From Chitinophagaceae bacterium (GTDB taxonomy: Bacteria; Bacteroidota; Bacteroidia; Chitinophagales; Chitinophagaceae): 55,630 bases of DNA. Numbering within the stretch: position 1 is the first letter of the stretch; each line of letters starts with the position of its first letter. The DNA lies in contig CANFLL010000014.1 in NCBI GenBank assembly GCA_947447825.1, positions 1 to 55,630 on the forward strand, written 5' to 3'. The notes under the pieces are model-generated. The model did not search any database. It was not told the origin of the DNA and was given only the letters and a program-made list of their open reading frames with translations. Positions 46,887-55,553 of this stretch are shown piece after piece. The translations under genes were made by a program, and so were the position numbers.

Positions 46887-47600
46887 TTACGATACTATCG
46901 TGACCGCATTTTCTTCTAAAGGAGGCAGATTAATAAATTTTAAAATTATGCTTGCTGTTAGTATTACATCTCTTTCGCAATAGTCTGCTATGCGTCGTAA
47001 GTTTTTGTCAATATAATACACATCTTGCACCATACTACCATCAATATCTGTTTTAGAAGTTGGCAATGCTAACACATTTGCCAATAAGTGCAGCGAAATA
47101 TAGTTTTTATAATCACCAAATTTCCAAAAATTCAAGGTGTCAAACATTTTTACTTCCCAAGGTTTTTTTTCATGAATAGATAAATATTCAGGTAATGAGA
47201 TGCCATTAATAACCATGCGTCTGCATAAATAAGGGATATCAAACTCCTTTATGTTATGACCTGCAAATTGAAAATGTGGATTGCGTGAATGAACTTTGTT
47301 ACAAAGCATTATAAATGATTGTAATAATTCCTTTTCATCATTATTATAAAGGCTCTTAACCTTTAAAGCAGTTCTTTTATTGGTATCATCATAGTAAAAT
47401 GCCGTAGAGATACATACGATTTTACCAAATTCAGCTAATATTCCTGCCTTTTTTTTATAACTTTCATAAGGAGAAGTGTTTTCTGGCACGGTTTTAGAAA
47501 TTTTATCAATCCAGAGTGTTTGCCAGATGGTAGGTAATAAATCAAAGTTCTCATACTGTGGAACAGTTTCTATATCTAACAGCAGCAAATCATTAAGCAT
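46887..47600 (-). CDS. DEDD-type 3'-5' exonuclease (PolB-exonuclease-like)
   Basis: This 237-residue ribonuclease H-like protein has motif I DIETVPQ (Asp9, Glu11), motif II FAGHNIKEFDIPYLCRR with the second Asp, and motif III NLRRIADYCERDVILT with the Tyr/Asp pair, as in predicted exonucleases related to the proofreading domain of B-family polymerases. It has no polymerase domain. It probably trims single-stranded DNA or RNA ends, and the exact role is unknown. It is divergent from the coiled-coil gene, 36 bp away. Confidence 0.9.
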   Translation of the reverse strand: MLNDLLLLDIETVPQYENFDLLPTIWQTLWIDKISKTVPENTSPYESYKKKAGILAEFGKIVCISTAFYYDDTNKRTALKVKSLYNNDEKELLQSFIMLCNKVHSRNPHFQFAGHNIKEFDIPYLCRRMVINGISLPEYLSIHEKKPWEVKMFDTLNFWKFGDYKNYISLHLLANVLALPTSKTDIDGSMVQDVYYIDKNLRRIADYCERDVILTASIILKFINLPPLEENAVTIVS

Positions 47601-47636
47601 ATAAATTCTTTTTTATAACGTTTAAAATAAATAAAC

Positions 47637-48605
47637 ATGGACACTTCAACTAATGGAGAACAAACTCCCCCTAAAGACACCCGTAAATTATGGTACGGTA
47701 TTCTAACAGTTTTATTAATTGGTACTTGGGTTTACATCATTGTAGATAAAAGTAAGACTAAAGAAACTATCACACAAAAGGATACACAAATATTAACGGT
47801 AAGTTCCGAAAAAGATTCTATTCAATTGGCATTTAATAATGCAAGCTTGAAATTAGATTCTCTTCAAACAAGTAATACAAAATTTCAAGGTGTTCTTGCT
47901 GAACAAAATGATAAAATATCTACTTTAAAAAATGAAATTGGCAAAATACTAACAAATAAGAATGCTACAAGTGAAGAATTGAAGCAAGCTAAAGCTATGA
48001 TTGCGGAATTGAATGGTAAGATTGATGGATACTCTGCTGAAATTGAAAAGCTTAAGGGGGAAAACAAAGTATTAACCACTACAAATGCACAACTTAGCAG
48101 CCAAAAAGATAGTTTGAATGCAGAAAAGTCAACTTTACAAAAAACACTTTCTACAACGGAAGCTGCTAAGAAAAATGTAGAAGATTTGGCATCTACACTT
48201 CATGCTTCAAACATTGCTATTTTAGCTATTGACAAAAAAAGTGGGGGAAAAGAAGTTCAGACCACTACTGCAAAACGTGCTGATTTGTTGCGTTTTACCT
48301 TTGATTTAGACGAAAATATGATTTCGCCTAGTGGTAACAAGGAGATTTATATTTGTGTAAATGGACCAGATGGCAAACCAATGACTAACGGCGTAACCTT
48401 CAATACTAGAGATTCTGGTGCAAAAGCATATACAAGTAAAGTGGATGTTCCTTACGAACAAGGCAAACGCACTCCGGTAAATGTAGATTGGAAAAAAGAT
48501 GGAGGGAAATATCCTATAGGTGATTACAAGATCACTATTTACCATAATGGCTTTAAGATTGGCGAAGGTGTGAAGTCATTAAAAAAAGGTGGTTGGTTTA
48601 GTTAA
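47637..48605 (+). CDS. Membrane-anchored coiled-coil protein of unknown function
   Basis: The protein has 322 residues. A short cytoplasmic N-terminus leads to one membrane helix (about 18-36, LWYGILTVLLIGTWVYIIV), a long coiled coil from about 45 to 185, and a C-terminal globular domain of about 120 residues. That domain contains LRFTFDLDENM, GNKEIYICVNGPDGKP and GDYKITIYHNGFKIGEG, a beta-rich pattern seen in conserved Bacteroidota proteins without known function. The topology places the coiled coil in the periplasm. I assign no function. Confidence 0.82.
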   Translation: MDTSTNGEQTPPKDTRKLWYGILTVLLIGTWVYIIVDKSKTKETITQKDTQILTVSSEKDSIQLAFNNASLKLDSLQTSNTKFQGVLAEQNDKISTLKNEIGKILTNKNATSEELKQAKAMIAELNGKIDGYSAEIEKLKGENKVLTTTNAQLSSQKDSLNAEKSTLQKTLSTTEAAKKNVEDLASTLHASNIAILAIDKKSGGKEVQTTTAKRADLLRFTFDLDENMISPSGNKEIYICVNGPDGKPMTNGVTFNTRDSGAKAYTSKVDVPYEQGKRTPVNVDWKKDGGKYPIGDYKITIYHNGFKIGEGVKSLKKGGWFS

Positions 48606-48633
48606 TATTATAACATTTTAGCTAAATATGCCT

Positions 48634-48678
48634 AAAATACAAATGCCGTTTCAACTTTTGAAACGGCATTTGTATTTT
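48634..48678. terminator. Bidirectional terminator, coiled-coil gene and mreD
   Basis: A perfect 21-bp stem with core ATGCCGTTTCAA and a 3-nt loop is flanked by A- and T-rich runs on both sides, between convergent genes. Confidence 0.92.
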
Positions 48679-48831
48679 ATTATGTTTATTCATTCTAAAA
48701 AGTACTTACTTCCACTTATATTCCAAAATAAAAAACAATCACATGCCAAATTTATTTTACTAAACTACTGATAATAATTTGAACGAAACTGATGAACTGT
48801 TCAATATTTTTTTACCACTAATAATTAATCC

Positions 48832-49365
48832 TCATCCAGCATTTGTTCTAAAAGACCCTTTTCTGAACATCAACATCTCCGCAATCGCCATTAAAAACAA
48901 ACTAACAACTGTGGAAGCAAGAACTTTTCCCAACAAATAAAGAATGTCTCCAAATTGCAACCACTCAATTATCACTAAATATAAATGATGAATAAAAGTT
49001 AGTAGCGCAAGATATAAAGCGTATAATGCAAACCCCATGCTTTTAATACTTGGTTCAGTATAACTAATTTCATTGCTTTCTTGCCTTATGATAAGGTTTA
49101 ATAGAAATGGACGGATGTAAGCAATTAAAACACATGGAGCTGCATGCAAACCAAGAGTTCCAGTGAAGTAATCAATTGTTAGTCCAAAAACGAAAGCAAT
49201 AGCTAATAGTAAAAGCCTATTTGTATTGAACGGCAACCAAAGAATATAAATTAAATACAAATAAGGGACAACAAATTGATGTAGTGGCGGCACACGATTC
49301 AAAATGAATACTTGAATAAGTATAAACAATATAAATCGGAATATATTTTTTAGTATACTATTCAT
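48832..49365 (-). CDS. mreD: Rod shape-determining protein MreD
   Basis: This 177-residue protein has five membrane segments (VPYLYLIYILWLPF, LLLAIAFVFGLTIDYFTGTLGLHAAP). The GLxxDxxxGxxGxHA pattern is typical of MreD. It acts with MreB and MreC in the elongation complex for lateral wall synthesis. It overlaps mreC by 8 bp. The usual next genes, a class B PBP and rodA, do not follow; the reverse-strand unit ends here. Confidence 0.88.
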   Translation of the reverse strand: MNSILKNIFRFILFILIQVFILNRVPPLHQFVVPYLYLIYILWLPFNTNRLLLLAIAFVFGLTIDYFTGTLGLHAAPCVLIAYIRPFLLNLIIRQESNEISYTEPSIKSMGFALYALYLALLTFIHHLYLVIIEWLQFGDILYLLGKVLASTVVSLFLMAIAEMLMFRKGSFRTNAG

Positions 49366-50212
49366 TTGTCTTTTGTTCTTTTGATTCTAATTCCTTTTGC
49401 TCTTCGTAGCGAACATTTTTCACAAGATATACATATTGCAAACTGGCAAAATTGGTTGATACTTTAACCTTTAAAGTATAAAAATTACTAGAAGGGTCAG
49501 CTGTTTTACCAGCAATTGTACCAATCATTATGCTCGATGGAAAATTGGCGGAATAGTTACTAGTAACAACAGTGTCGCCAATGTTTACTTTTACCCCTTT
49601 TCCGATGTTTTTAAGTGTAACAAAGTACGGGTTTTCACCACTCCATTCAACGCTTCCTGCACTATTATCCTTTTTCAGCATAGCACTAACCTTAGTACTT
49701 CTATTTAGTAAACTCATCACAATTGAGTAATTGTCACTCACATGTAGCACTACACCAACAATACCTTGTGGACCAATAACACTCATTCCTGTTTTAACAC
49801 CCTGCAATGCACCTCTTTCAAGAGTAAGAAAATTGTTTTGAAGCGTAATAGAGTTACTAACAACATTTGCAGGTAAGTAGGTATATTTTCTATATCTACC
49901 AGAGGTGTCAGCCAGAGTAGTGTCTATGAAGCTCTTCTGAGTACTGTCTGGTGTAATTAAATTAGATTTCAGTTGGTAACGTAACTTACTGTTCTCTTCA
50001 GATAATTGTTTATTAATTTCTTTCAAGCTAAAATAGTATGTAAAGTCGCTGTATCCTTTATTTACTGTGCCAATTGCTTCATTATCATAGAATGAAAAAA
50101 ATGCTTCATGGGTTTTGCTACTTCTACTAAGCATCATAATACAGGTAATCTGCAATGCAATAAAGCAGATAAAAGTAAAATAGGTGCGTATGAAAAGTAT
50201 AATATTCTTCAT
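49358..50212 (-). CDS. mreC: Rod shape-determining protein MreC
   Basis: The protein has 284 residues: an N-terminal membrane helix (about 5-28), a coiled coil (LKEINKQLSEENSKLRYQL), and the two beta-barrel subdomains of MreC with NFLTLERGALQGVKTGM, GPQGIVGVVLHVSDNYS and GDTVVTSNYSANFPSSIMIG. It is a periplasmic scaffold linking MreB/MreD to wall synthases. It lies 77 bp downstream of mreB and overlaps mreD. Confidence 0.95.
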   Translation of the reverse strand: MKNIILFIRTYFTFICFIALQITCIMMLSRSSKTHEAFFSFYDNEAIGTVNKGYSDFTYYFSLKEINKQLSEENSKLRYQLKSNLITPDSTQKSFIDTTLADTSGRYRKYTYLPANVVSNSITLQNNFLTLERGALQGVKTGMSVIGPQGIVGVVLHVSDNYSIVMSLLNRSTKVSAMLKKDNSAGSVEWSGENPYFVTLKNIGKGVKVNIGDTVVTSNYSANFPSSIMIGTIAGKTADPSSNFYTLKVKVSTNFASLQYVYLVKNVRYEEQKELESKEQKTNE

Positions 50213-50289
50213 GTAATCTGAAAAAAATAAAGCCTAAATCTTAAGGAGTAAATTTAAGCTTTAGACTTATTAAGTGTATAATTTAGAAA

Positions 50290-51315
50290 TTATTTCATAA
50301 TAAAAGGGTATCGTTGATAGTTTTTAAGTCCTAATCCAGTACCTCTAACAACGCTCTTCAAAGGATCGTCGGCTATATGAACAGGTAATTTAATTTTTGC
50401 AGCTAATCTTTTATCCAATCCTCTTAGCAGGGCACCTCCACCTGTCAGGTATAGTCCTCGTTTATAAATATCGGATGCTAATTCTGGTGGAGTTGCTTCA
50501 AGCGCTTTTAAAATTGCTTCTTCAATTTTAAAAATGCTTTTATCCAATGCTTCAGCAATCTCTTGATAGCTTACCATGATTTGTTTAGGAATACCAGTCA
50601 CCAAATCTCTTCCATTAACTGGAATATCATCTGGAGGGCTATCCAAATCCTTCATTGCAGCACCCACCAATATTTTAATTTGTTCAGCAGTACGTTCTCC
50701 AATTAATAAGCTATGATAGCGTCTTAAAGATTCCATAATGTCCGCAGTAAACTCATCGCCCGCAATACGAATACTCTGATCGCACACAATACCTGCCAAT
50801 GCAATAACCGTAATGCCTGTTGTACCACCTCCAATGTCAATAATCATGTTTCCAACAGGTTCTTCAACATCAATACCAATTCCCAGAGCCGCAGCCATTG
50901 GTTCATGAATCATATATACTTCTTTTGCACCTGCTTGTTCTGCACTATCCCTAACGGCACGTTTTTCAACTTCAGTAATAGAAGATGGAATGCAAATAAG
51001 CATTCTCCAGCTTGGTGGGAATAAAGGTTTCTTAGGGTAAACAAGTTTAATAAGCTCACGAATCATTAATTCCGCAGCATTAAAGTCTGCAATAACCCCA
51101 TCTTTCAAAGGGCGAACTGTTCTGATACTTTCATGCGTTTTTTCGTGCATTAGTAATGCTCGCTTTCCTACAGCTAAAACTTCTTTAGGATTATTGCGGT
51201 TTAGGGCAATAATAGAGGGTTCGTTAACTACTATTTCGTCGTTGTGAATTATGAGTGTATTAGCGGTACCGAGGTCAATCGCTATTTCTTGGGTAAAAAA
51301 ATTGAATAATGCCAT
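50290..51315 (-). CDS. mreB: Rod shape-determining actin homologue MreB
   Basis: This 341-residue actin-fold ATPase has the phosphate-1 motif AIDLGTANTLI, VCIPSSITEVEKRAV, HEPMAAALGIGIDV, the phosphate-2 motif IDIGGGTTGITVIAL and the adenosine motif LTGGGALLRGL. It forms membrane-associated filaments that guide wall elongation. It is the first gene of mreBCD. Its promoter must lie in the 680-bp region shared with cmk, which contains array F. Confidence 0.97.
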   Translation of the reverse strand: MALFNFFTQEIAIDLGTANTLIIHNDEIVVNEPSIIALNRNNPKEVLAVGKRALLMHEKTHESIRTVRPLKDGVIADFNAAELMIRELIKLVYPKKPLFPPSWRMLICIPSSITEVEKRAVRDSAEQAGAKEVYMIHEPMAAALGIGIDVEEPVGNMIIDIGGGTTGITVIALAGIVCDQSIRIAGDEFTADIMESLRRYHSLLIGERTAEQIKILVGAAMKDLDSPPDDIPVNGRDLVTGIPKQIMVSYQEIAEALDKSIFKIEEAILKALEATPPELASDIYKRGLYLTGGGALLRGLDKRLAAKIKLPVHIADDPLKSVVRGTGLGLKNYQRYPFIMK

Positions 51316-51678
51316 TATAAATTAGATAACTTTAAATCCTGCAAAAATTGTGGGCTGCAAAAGTGGAAGAAAAAATGGAATATCCATCCATTAATTTTTT
51401 AATTGGTACAAATAAACGCAAATTCTCACAAATAACAAGATTCTTACTAAATACAGGTAGTTAAAGAAGCATCCTGCATCATGAAATTAGTTACTTCTCA
51501 GAAGCTTTGGCAGTTAGTTTATGAAGAAAAAACAAATGACACAAAGGTTTAGTGTTGGCTTTAAAACTACGCTTGAATACTTTTACATTACATATCATCA
51601 GAACTATCAAAGAGTACTTCTTCCATAAGTCAAAATATGTATTAGAAGTTTAAAATTTATATTGGCTATACCCAGTTC
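51316..51678. other. Divergent mreB/cmk intergenic region, left part
   Basis: No gene is seen. It must hold the mreB promoter. No repeat array or RNA motif was found before array F begins. Confidence 0.5.
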
Positions 51679-51905
51679 TCTCATAATTAACAAAACCCAA
51701 CAAGAACAGGAATAATCTGGGAGAGATTGGTACTACTCTTTACCAGAATCACCAAAACCTGACAAGATTAGGGGCAAACTGGAAGAGATTGGTTCTACTT
51801 TTTACCAGAATCACCAAAACTTGACAAGATTAGGGGCAATCTGGGAGAGATTGCCCCTAATCTTTACCAGAAACATCAAAAACTGATAAGAATAGAGAAC
51901 CATCA
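51679..51905. repeat. Array F: four units at 62 bp, with a 16-bp stem
   Basis: CAAAAC-type words recur at 51691, 51753, 51815 and 51877; TACCAG at 51741, 51803 and 51865; and AGAGATTG at 51722, 51784 and 51846. All are 62 bp apart, close to three times 21. The third unit contains a perfect inverted repeat with 16-bp arms at 51827-51842 and 51848-51863 (AGATTAGGGGCAATCT) around GGGAG. The period is not a multiple of three, so it is not coding. Confidence 0.92.
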
Positions 51906-51994
51906 ACAAAAACAGTATCAACCTTTGGAATTTAACCTTGATAAACTATCATTGCAGAAAGACGTACATTTTATAAAACTGTAAAAAAGAATTA

Positions 51995-52675
51995 ATGAAG
52001 AAAATAATTATCACTATTGACGGATATTCCTCTTGCGGAAAAAGTACTTTAGCTAAACAAGTGGCAAAACAATTAAACTATGTTTTTGTGGATAGTGGGG
52101 CAATGTATAGAGCGGTAACTTATTATTTTATTAAAAACAATTTGAACTGGGAATTGGCAGAGGATGTTACAAACGCATTAGGAAAAATAAGTTTAGCATT
52201 TGAGTATAATTATGAAAATGGCACAAGCGATATTTTATTGAATGGTGAAAATGTTGAAAATGAAATAAGAGAAATGTACGTAAATGATAAGGTAAGCGAA
52301 GTTGCAGTAATTAAAGAAATAAGGGAATTTACGGTGGCTGAACAGCAAAAAAACTCTGTGAGCAAAGGGATTGTAATGGATGGAAGAGATATTGGAACGG
52401 TCGTTTTTCCTAATGCAGAATTGAAAATATTTTTAACTGCTGACCCTGAAGAACGTGTTGAAAGACGGTATAACCAATTGTTGCATCTTGGAAAAAGTGT
52501 TGACAGAGAAGAAATAAAAAAGAATCTAGAAAAAAGAGATTACATAGATACTCACAGAGAAGTTAGTCCATTAAAAAAAGCTGATGATGCCATTACGCTT
52601 GATAATACAGACTTAACCACAACAGAACAATTGGAAATTGTTTTAGGGTGGGCTAATGAAAAAATCAATAACTAG
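51995..52675 (+). CDS. cmk: Cytidylate kinase
   Basis: The protein has 226 residues. The P-loop GYSSCGKSTLAKQ lies at 10-22, FVDSGAMYRAVTYYF binds the nucleotide, GIVMDGRDIGTVVFPNAELK is the Cmk signature, and the lid region RRYNQLLHLGK and DRxDxxR-like segment follow. It phosphorylates CMP and dCMP. It is monocistronic as far as visible, with an inverted repeat after the gene. Confidence 0.96.
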   Translation: MKKIIITIDGYSSCGKSTLAKQVAKQLNYVFVDSGAMYRAVTYYFIKNNLNWELAEDVTNALGKISLAFEYNYENGTSDILLNGENVENEIREMYVNDKVSEVAVIKEIREFTVAEQQKNSVSKGIVMDGRDIGTVVFPNAELKIFLTADPEERVERRYNQLLHLGKSVDREEIKKNLEKRDYIDTHREVSPLKKADDAITLDNTDLTTTEQLEIVLGWANEKINN

Positions 52676-52690
52676 TTTAATAGATGACGC

Positions 52691-52735
52691 ATGCGACAAG
52701 ATTATTGATCTGTTTGTAAAATAATCTTATCGCAT
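52691..52735 (+). terminator. Inverted repeat after cmk
   Basis: The 16-bp arms (ATGCGACAAGATTATT with one mismatch) surround a 13-nt loop, 15 bp after the stop. There is no long T-run, so it is a probable but not certain terminator. The remaining ~300 bp to the next gene hold no other feature except a -7-like element. Confidence 0.65.
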
Positions 52736-52991
52736 AGATCATTATACCGATAAAATATGCCTTAAACCAAAATTGCTTTTTCCCTAGAAAGAAAAAAATA
52801 TTCTAAAATAATTACTTTACTTACAAAGTATTCTTCAATAAATTTTTTACCAATTATTGTGTAAATTAAACTCACTTTAGATTGTTTTATGCAATTATAT
52901 TTCCAATAATTTACTAAAACAGTGCTTTCACTATTTCCGATTCCGTAATGTGCTTTTCCCAAAACGGCATTCACTCCCATACTCAGACGGC

Positions 52992-53000
52992 TACTTTCGC
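52992..53000 (+). promoter_or_regulatory. TACTTTCGC -7-like element before the porin-like gene
   Basis: It is identical to the 9-mer before the TonB receptor gene, 33 bp before the start codon. No -33 TTG at the usual spacing was seen. Confidence 0.4.
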
Positions 53001-53033
53001 CGCACTTTAACAAATCATAAAAGAAAAAAGTAC

Positions 53034-54266
53034 ATGAAGAAAGTAGTTAGTTTGGTAGTAGGAATCGTTGTTTCGGCAAATAGTTTTGCCCAGTACAGAA
53101 CGCAAGCGCAACAGTTAGTGTTAAGTAATGAAGACTCATTGAATGCAGGTATTAGTAGCAGCAAAACTGTTATATCAGGTTATGGAAGTGCCTTTTATCA
53201 ACGTGATTTTAATAAAAAAGAATCGGCACTTAATCTCGAAAGAGTGGTATTGTTTGTAGGGCATCAATTTAATAATAAAATTTCCTTTTTTAGTGAAATG
53301 GAGGTTGAAGACGCTAAGGTTGCTGGAGGAGAAAATGGTGGAGAGATTTCTATGGAACAAGCTTATTTAAAGTTTAATCTTAACCCAAAACAATATATAG
53401 TAGCTGGCTTGTTTGTGCCAAGAATCGGTTTATTGAATGAAAACCATTTGCCCGTAAACTTTAATGGTGTTGAACGCCCATTGGTTGAGCAACAAGTAAT
53501 TCCTGCTACCTGGCGCGAACTTGGTGTTGCATTTTATGGTTCGCTGAATCATGCTCCCGTAAACTATTCTTTGGCTGTTATTAATGGTTTAAATAGTGCC
53601 AATTTTGAACATGGCTCTGGCATAAGAGATGGGCGTGCAGAAGGCAGAAACGCTACAGCGAATAATTTGGCTATAACCGCTTCTGTACAATCTACTTGGA
53701 AAGATTTTAAGTTTCAATTAGCAGGTTATGTAGGGGGTACAGTTGGATTAAACAAACGTAGTGCAGATAGTTTGGGCTTGAATAGTGGGGCTTTTGGCAC
53801 AACACTCTATTTAGGCGAGGCTGATGTGCAGTATAATCACAAAGCATTTTCCGCTAAGGCACTGGCTACTTACATCTCTTATCCCGATGCTGTGAAAGTA
53901 AATACTGCTTATTCTAAAAACTTGGCATCTGGAATGTATGGTGCTTATGCAGAAGTTGCTTACAATTGGTTGTTTAACAACAAAAATAATAAGCAATTTA
54001 TCAGTTTTGTGAGAGCTGAAATATTTGATTTGAATGCTGAAACACCTGCTGCACCTAAAGCAATTTATGATGGCACTGAAAAGCAAACCCATATAATTGC
54101 TGGAATTAGTTATTTACCAGTTCCTAATGTTGTAATTAAAACAGACGTTCGATTGGCGCATACTGGCGCACAAAATCCTGATTTGATTACTAATCCCGCA
54201 CCAAATGCTTTGCCTTATCAACAAAATAATAGCTTCTTTAATTTGAGTATTGGATACTCATTTTAG
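53034..54266 (+). CDS. Porin-like outer-membrane protein
   Basis: The protein has 410 residues from MKKVVSLVVGIVVSANSFAQ, a clear signal peptide; an in-frame GTG 28 codons earlier is not needed. The region SGYGSAFYQRDF, RVVLFVGHQFNNKISFFSEMEVEDA and QAYLKFNLNPKQYIVAGLFVPRIGLLNENH resembles phosphate-selective porin (OprO/P)-like barrels, and it ends in an aromatic strand (NLSIGYSF). It lies before an imelysin lipoprotein gene, so both may belong to a metal uptake unit. The substrate is not known. Confidence 0.83.
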   Translation: MKKVVSLVVGIVVSANSFAQYRTQAQQLVLSNEDSLNAGISSSKTVISGYGSAFYQRDFNKKESALNLERVVLFVGHQFNNKISFFSEMEVEDAKVAGGENGGEISMEQAYLKFNLNPKQYIVAGLFVPRIGLLNENHLPVNFNGVERPLVEQQVIPATWRELGVAFYGSLNHAPVNYSLAVINGLNSANFEHGSGIRDGRAEGRNATANNLAITASVQSTWKDFKFQLAGYVGGTVGLNKRSADSLGLNSGAFGTTLYLGEADVQYNHKAFSAKALATYISYPDAVKVNTAYSKNLASGMYGAYAEVAYNWLFNNKNNKQFISFVRAEIFDLNAETPAAPKAIYDGTEKQTHIIAGISYLPVPNVVIKTDVRLAHTGAQNPDLITNPAPNALPYQQNNSFFNLSIGYSF

Positions 54267-54450
54267 GAGGAAAAAGAGAAAAAGAGGGATGGAGAGATGG
54301 AGGGATGGTTTTTGTAAAGATCTTTAGGTTTTAAGACAGTTTTTTAGTTTAGAATAAATATTTTGAGCGAACTAGTTATTATTCATACCCTCCTTTCCTC
54401 CTATACTCTCTGGGTTTTATCCTCCACCACTCTTTCCCTCCTCCCCTCAC
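54265..54450. other. Purine-rich tract followed by a pyrimidine-rich tract
   Basis: From 54265 the top strand is pure A/G for 25 nt and almost pure to 54308 (GGATGGAGAGATGG-like words). From 54388 to 54450 it is pyrimidine-rich (CCTCC, CTCTC, CCCTCC). The two tracts are roughly complementary, so they could form a long imperfect hairpin in RNA or unusual DNA structure. They separate the porin-like and imelysin genes. Confidence 0.55.
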
Positions 54451-54476
54451 GTAAATAATACTTAAAATACACAGTG

Positions 54477-55553
54477 ATGAAAAATGTAAAAACAATTTAT
54501 TGGTGTTTGTTGGGCTTGCTTTTACTTGTTGGTTCAGCCTGCAATAAAGCACCAGAACTTACACCTAATACAACAGATTTTGCCACGTTAGAAAAACAAG
54601 TTCTGACTGATTTTACCAATAATGTTGCATTGAACAACTATTTAAAATTGAGTGTCTCTGCTTCAAACTTAAATATGGCTTTGCAAAATTTGAATAATAA
54701 CACTACCGATAGTAATTTGGTAGTTGCCAGAGCGTCATGGCAAACATTGAGAGAAACTTGGGAACAAAGTGAAGGTTTTTTGTTTGGACCTGTAGAAGAC
54801 AATGACTATGACCCAAACATGGATACTTGGCCTACAGATTATGTGCAGCTTGATTCCTTATTGGCTAGCAATAACAACTTGATGGCAAGTGATATTCAGA
54901 ACATAACTCTTTCTCTTAGAGGTTTTCATCCTATTGAGTATATAATTTTTGGCAATCATGGTAACAAAAAGGCCTCGGCTATTACTGCCAGAGAAAAACA
55001 GTATATGGTTAGTTTATCTGAGGATATAACGAACACTTGTACTGCTTTGTATTTAAGCTGGAGTTCTGCCCCTATAAATTATGCCCAAGAAGTACTTAAT
55101 TCAGGAAATGTTGGAGAAAAATATGCATCAAAAAAAGAAGTTTATAACGCAATGGTGAGTGCCTTAATTGATATTGCGGGAGAAGTGGCTGATAGCAAAA
55201 TGAAAGAACCTTATGACACGAAGAATCCTCAACTAGTAGAATCGCCTTATTCTGGCAATTCGCTTACAGACTTTAAAAATAATATTATCGGCTTGCAAAA
55301 TGTTTATCTGGGAACTAATGGAGGAAAGGGACTAAAAGATTTAGTTGCTGTTAACAACAAGGCATTGGATAATAAAATTCAAAGTCAAATAACCACAGCT
55401 ATAAATTCAATAAGGAATATTTCAGGTTTTTACGAAGAGGCTATTATTACTCAACGTGTGCAAATTCAACAATCTATGCAAGCCTTGGCAACCTTGAAAA
55501 GTACTTTGGAAGAAGAATTATTGCCTTTCATAAATCAAAATGTGAAAGACTAA
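54477..55553 (+). CDS. Imelysin-family lipoprotein
   Basis: The protein has 358 residues from the ATG; a GTG lies directly before it. The signal ends in a lipobox (LLVGSAC, lipidated Cys22). The imelysin (IMP/IrpA-like) pattern is seen in SWQTLRETWEQSEGFLFGP, the GxHxxE motif in LRGFHPIEYIIFG, and repeated helices to the end (AIITQRVQIQQSMQALATL). Family members are envelope proteins linked to iron or other metal uptake. It follows the porin-like gene on the same strand after a purine/pyrimidine spacer. About 77 bp follow to the window edge, with no gene visible. Confidence 0.9.
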   Translation: MKNVKTIYWCLLGLLLLVGSACNKAPELTPNTTDFATLEKQVLTDFTNNVALNNYLKLSVSASNLNMALQNLNNNTTDSNLVVARASWQTLRETWEQSEGFLFGPVEDNDYDPNMDTWPTDYVQLDSLLASNNNLMASDIQNITLSLRGFHPIEYIIFGNHGNKKASAITAREKQYMVSLSEDITNTCTALYLSWSSAPINYAQEVLNSGNVGEKYASKKEVYNAMVSALIDIAGEVADSKMKEPYDTKNPQLVESPYSGNSLTDFKNNIIGLQNVYLGTNGGKGLKDLVAVNNKALDNKIQSQITTAINSIRNISGFYEEAIITQRVQIQQSMQALATLKSTLEEELLPFINQNVKD

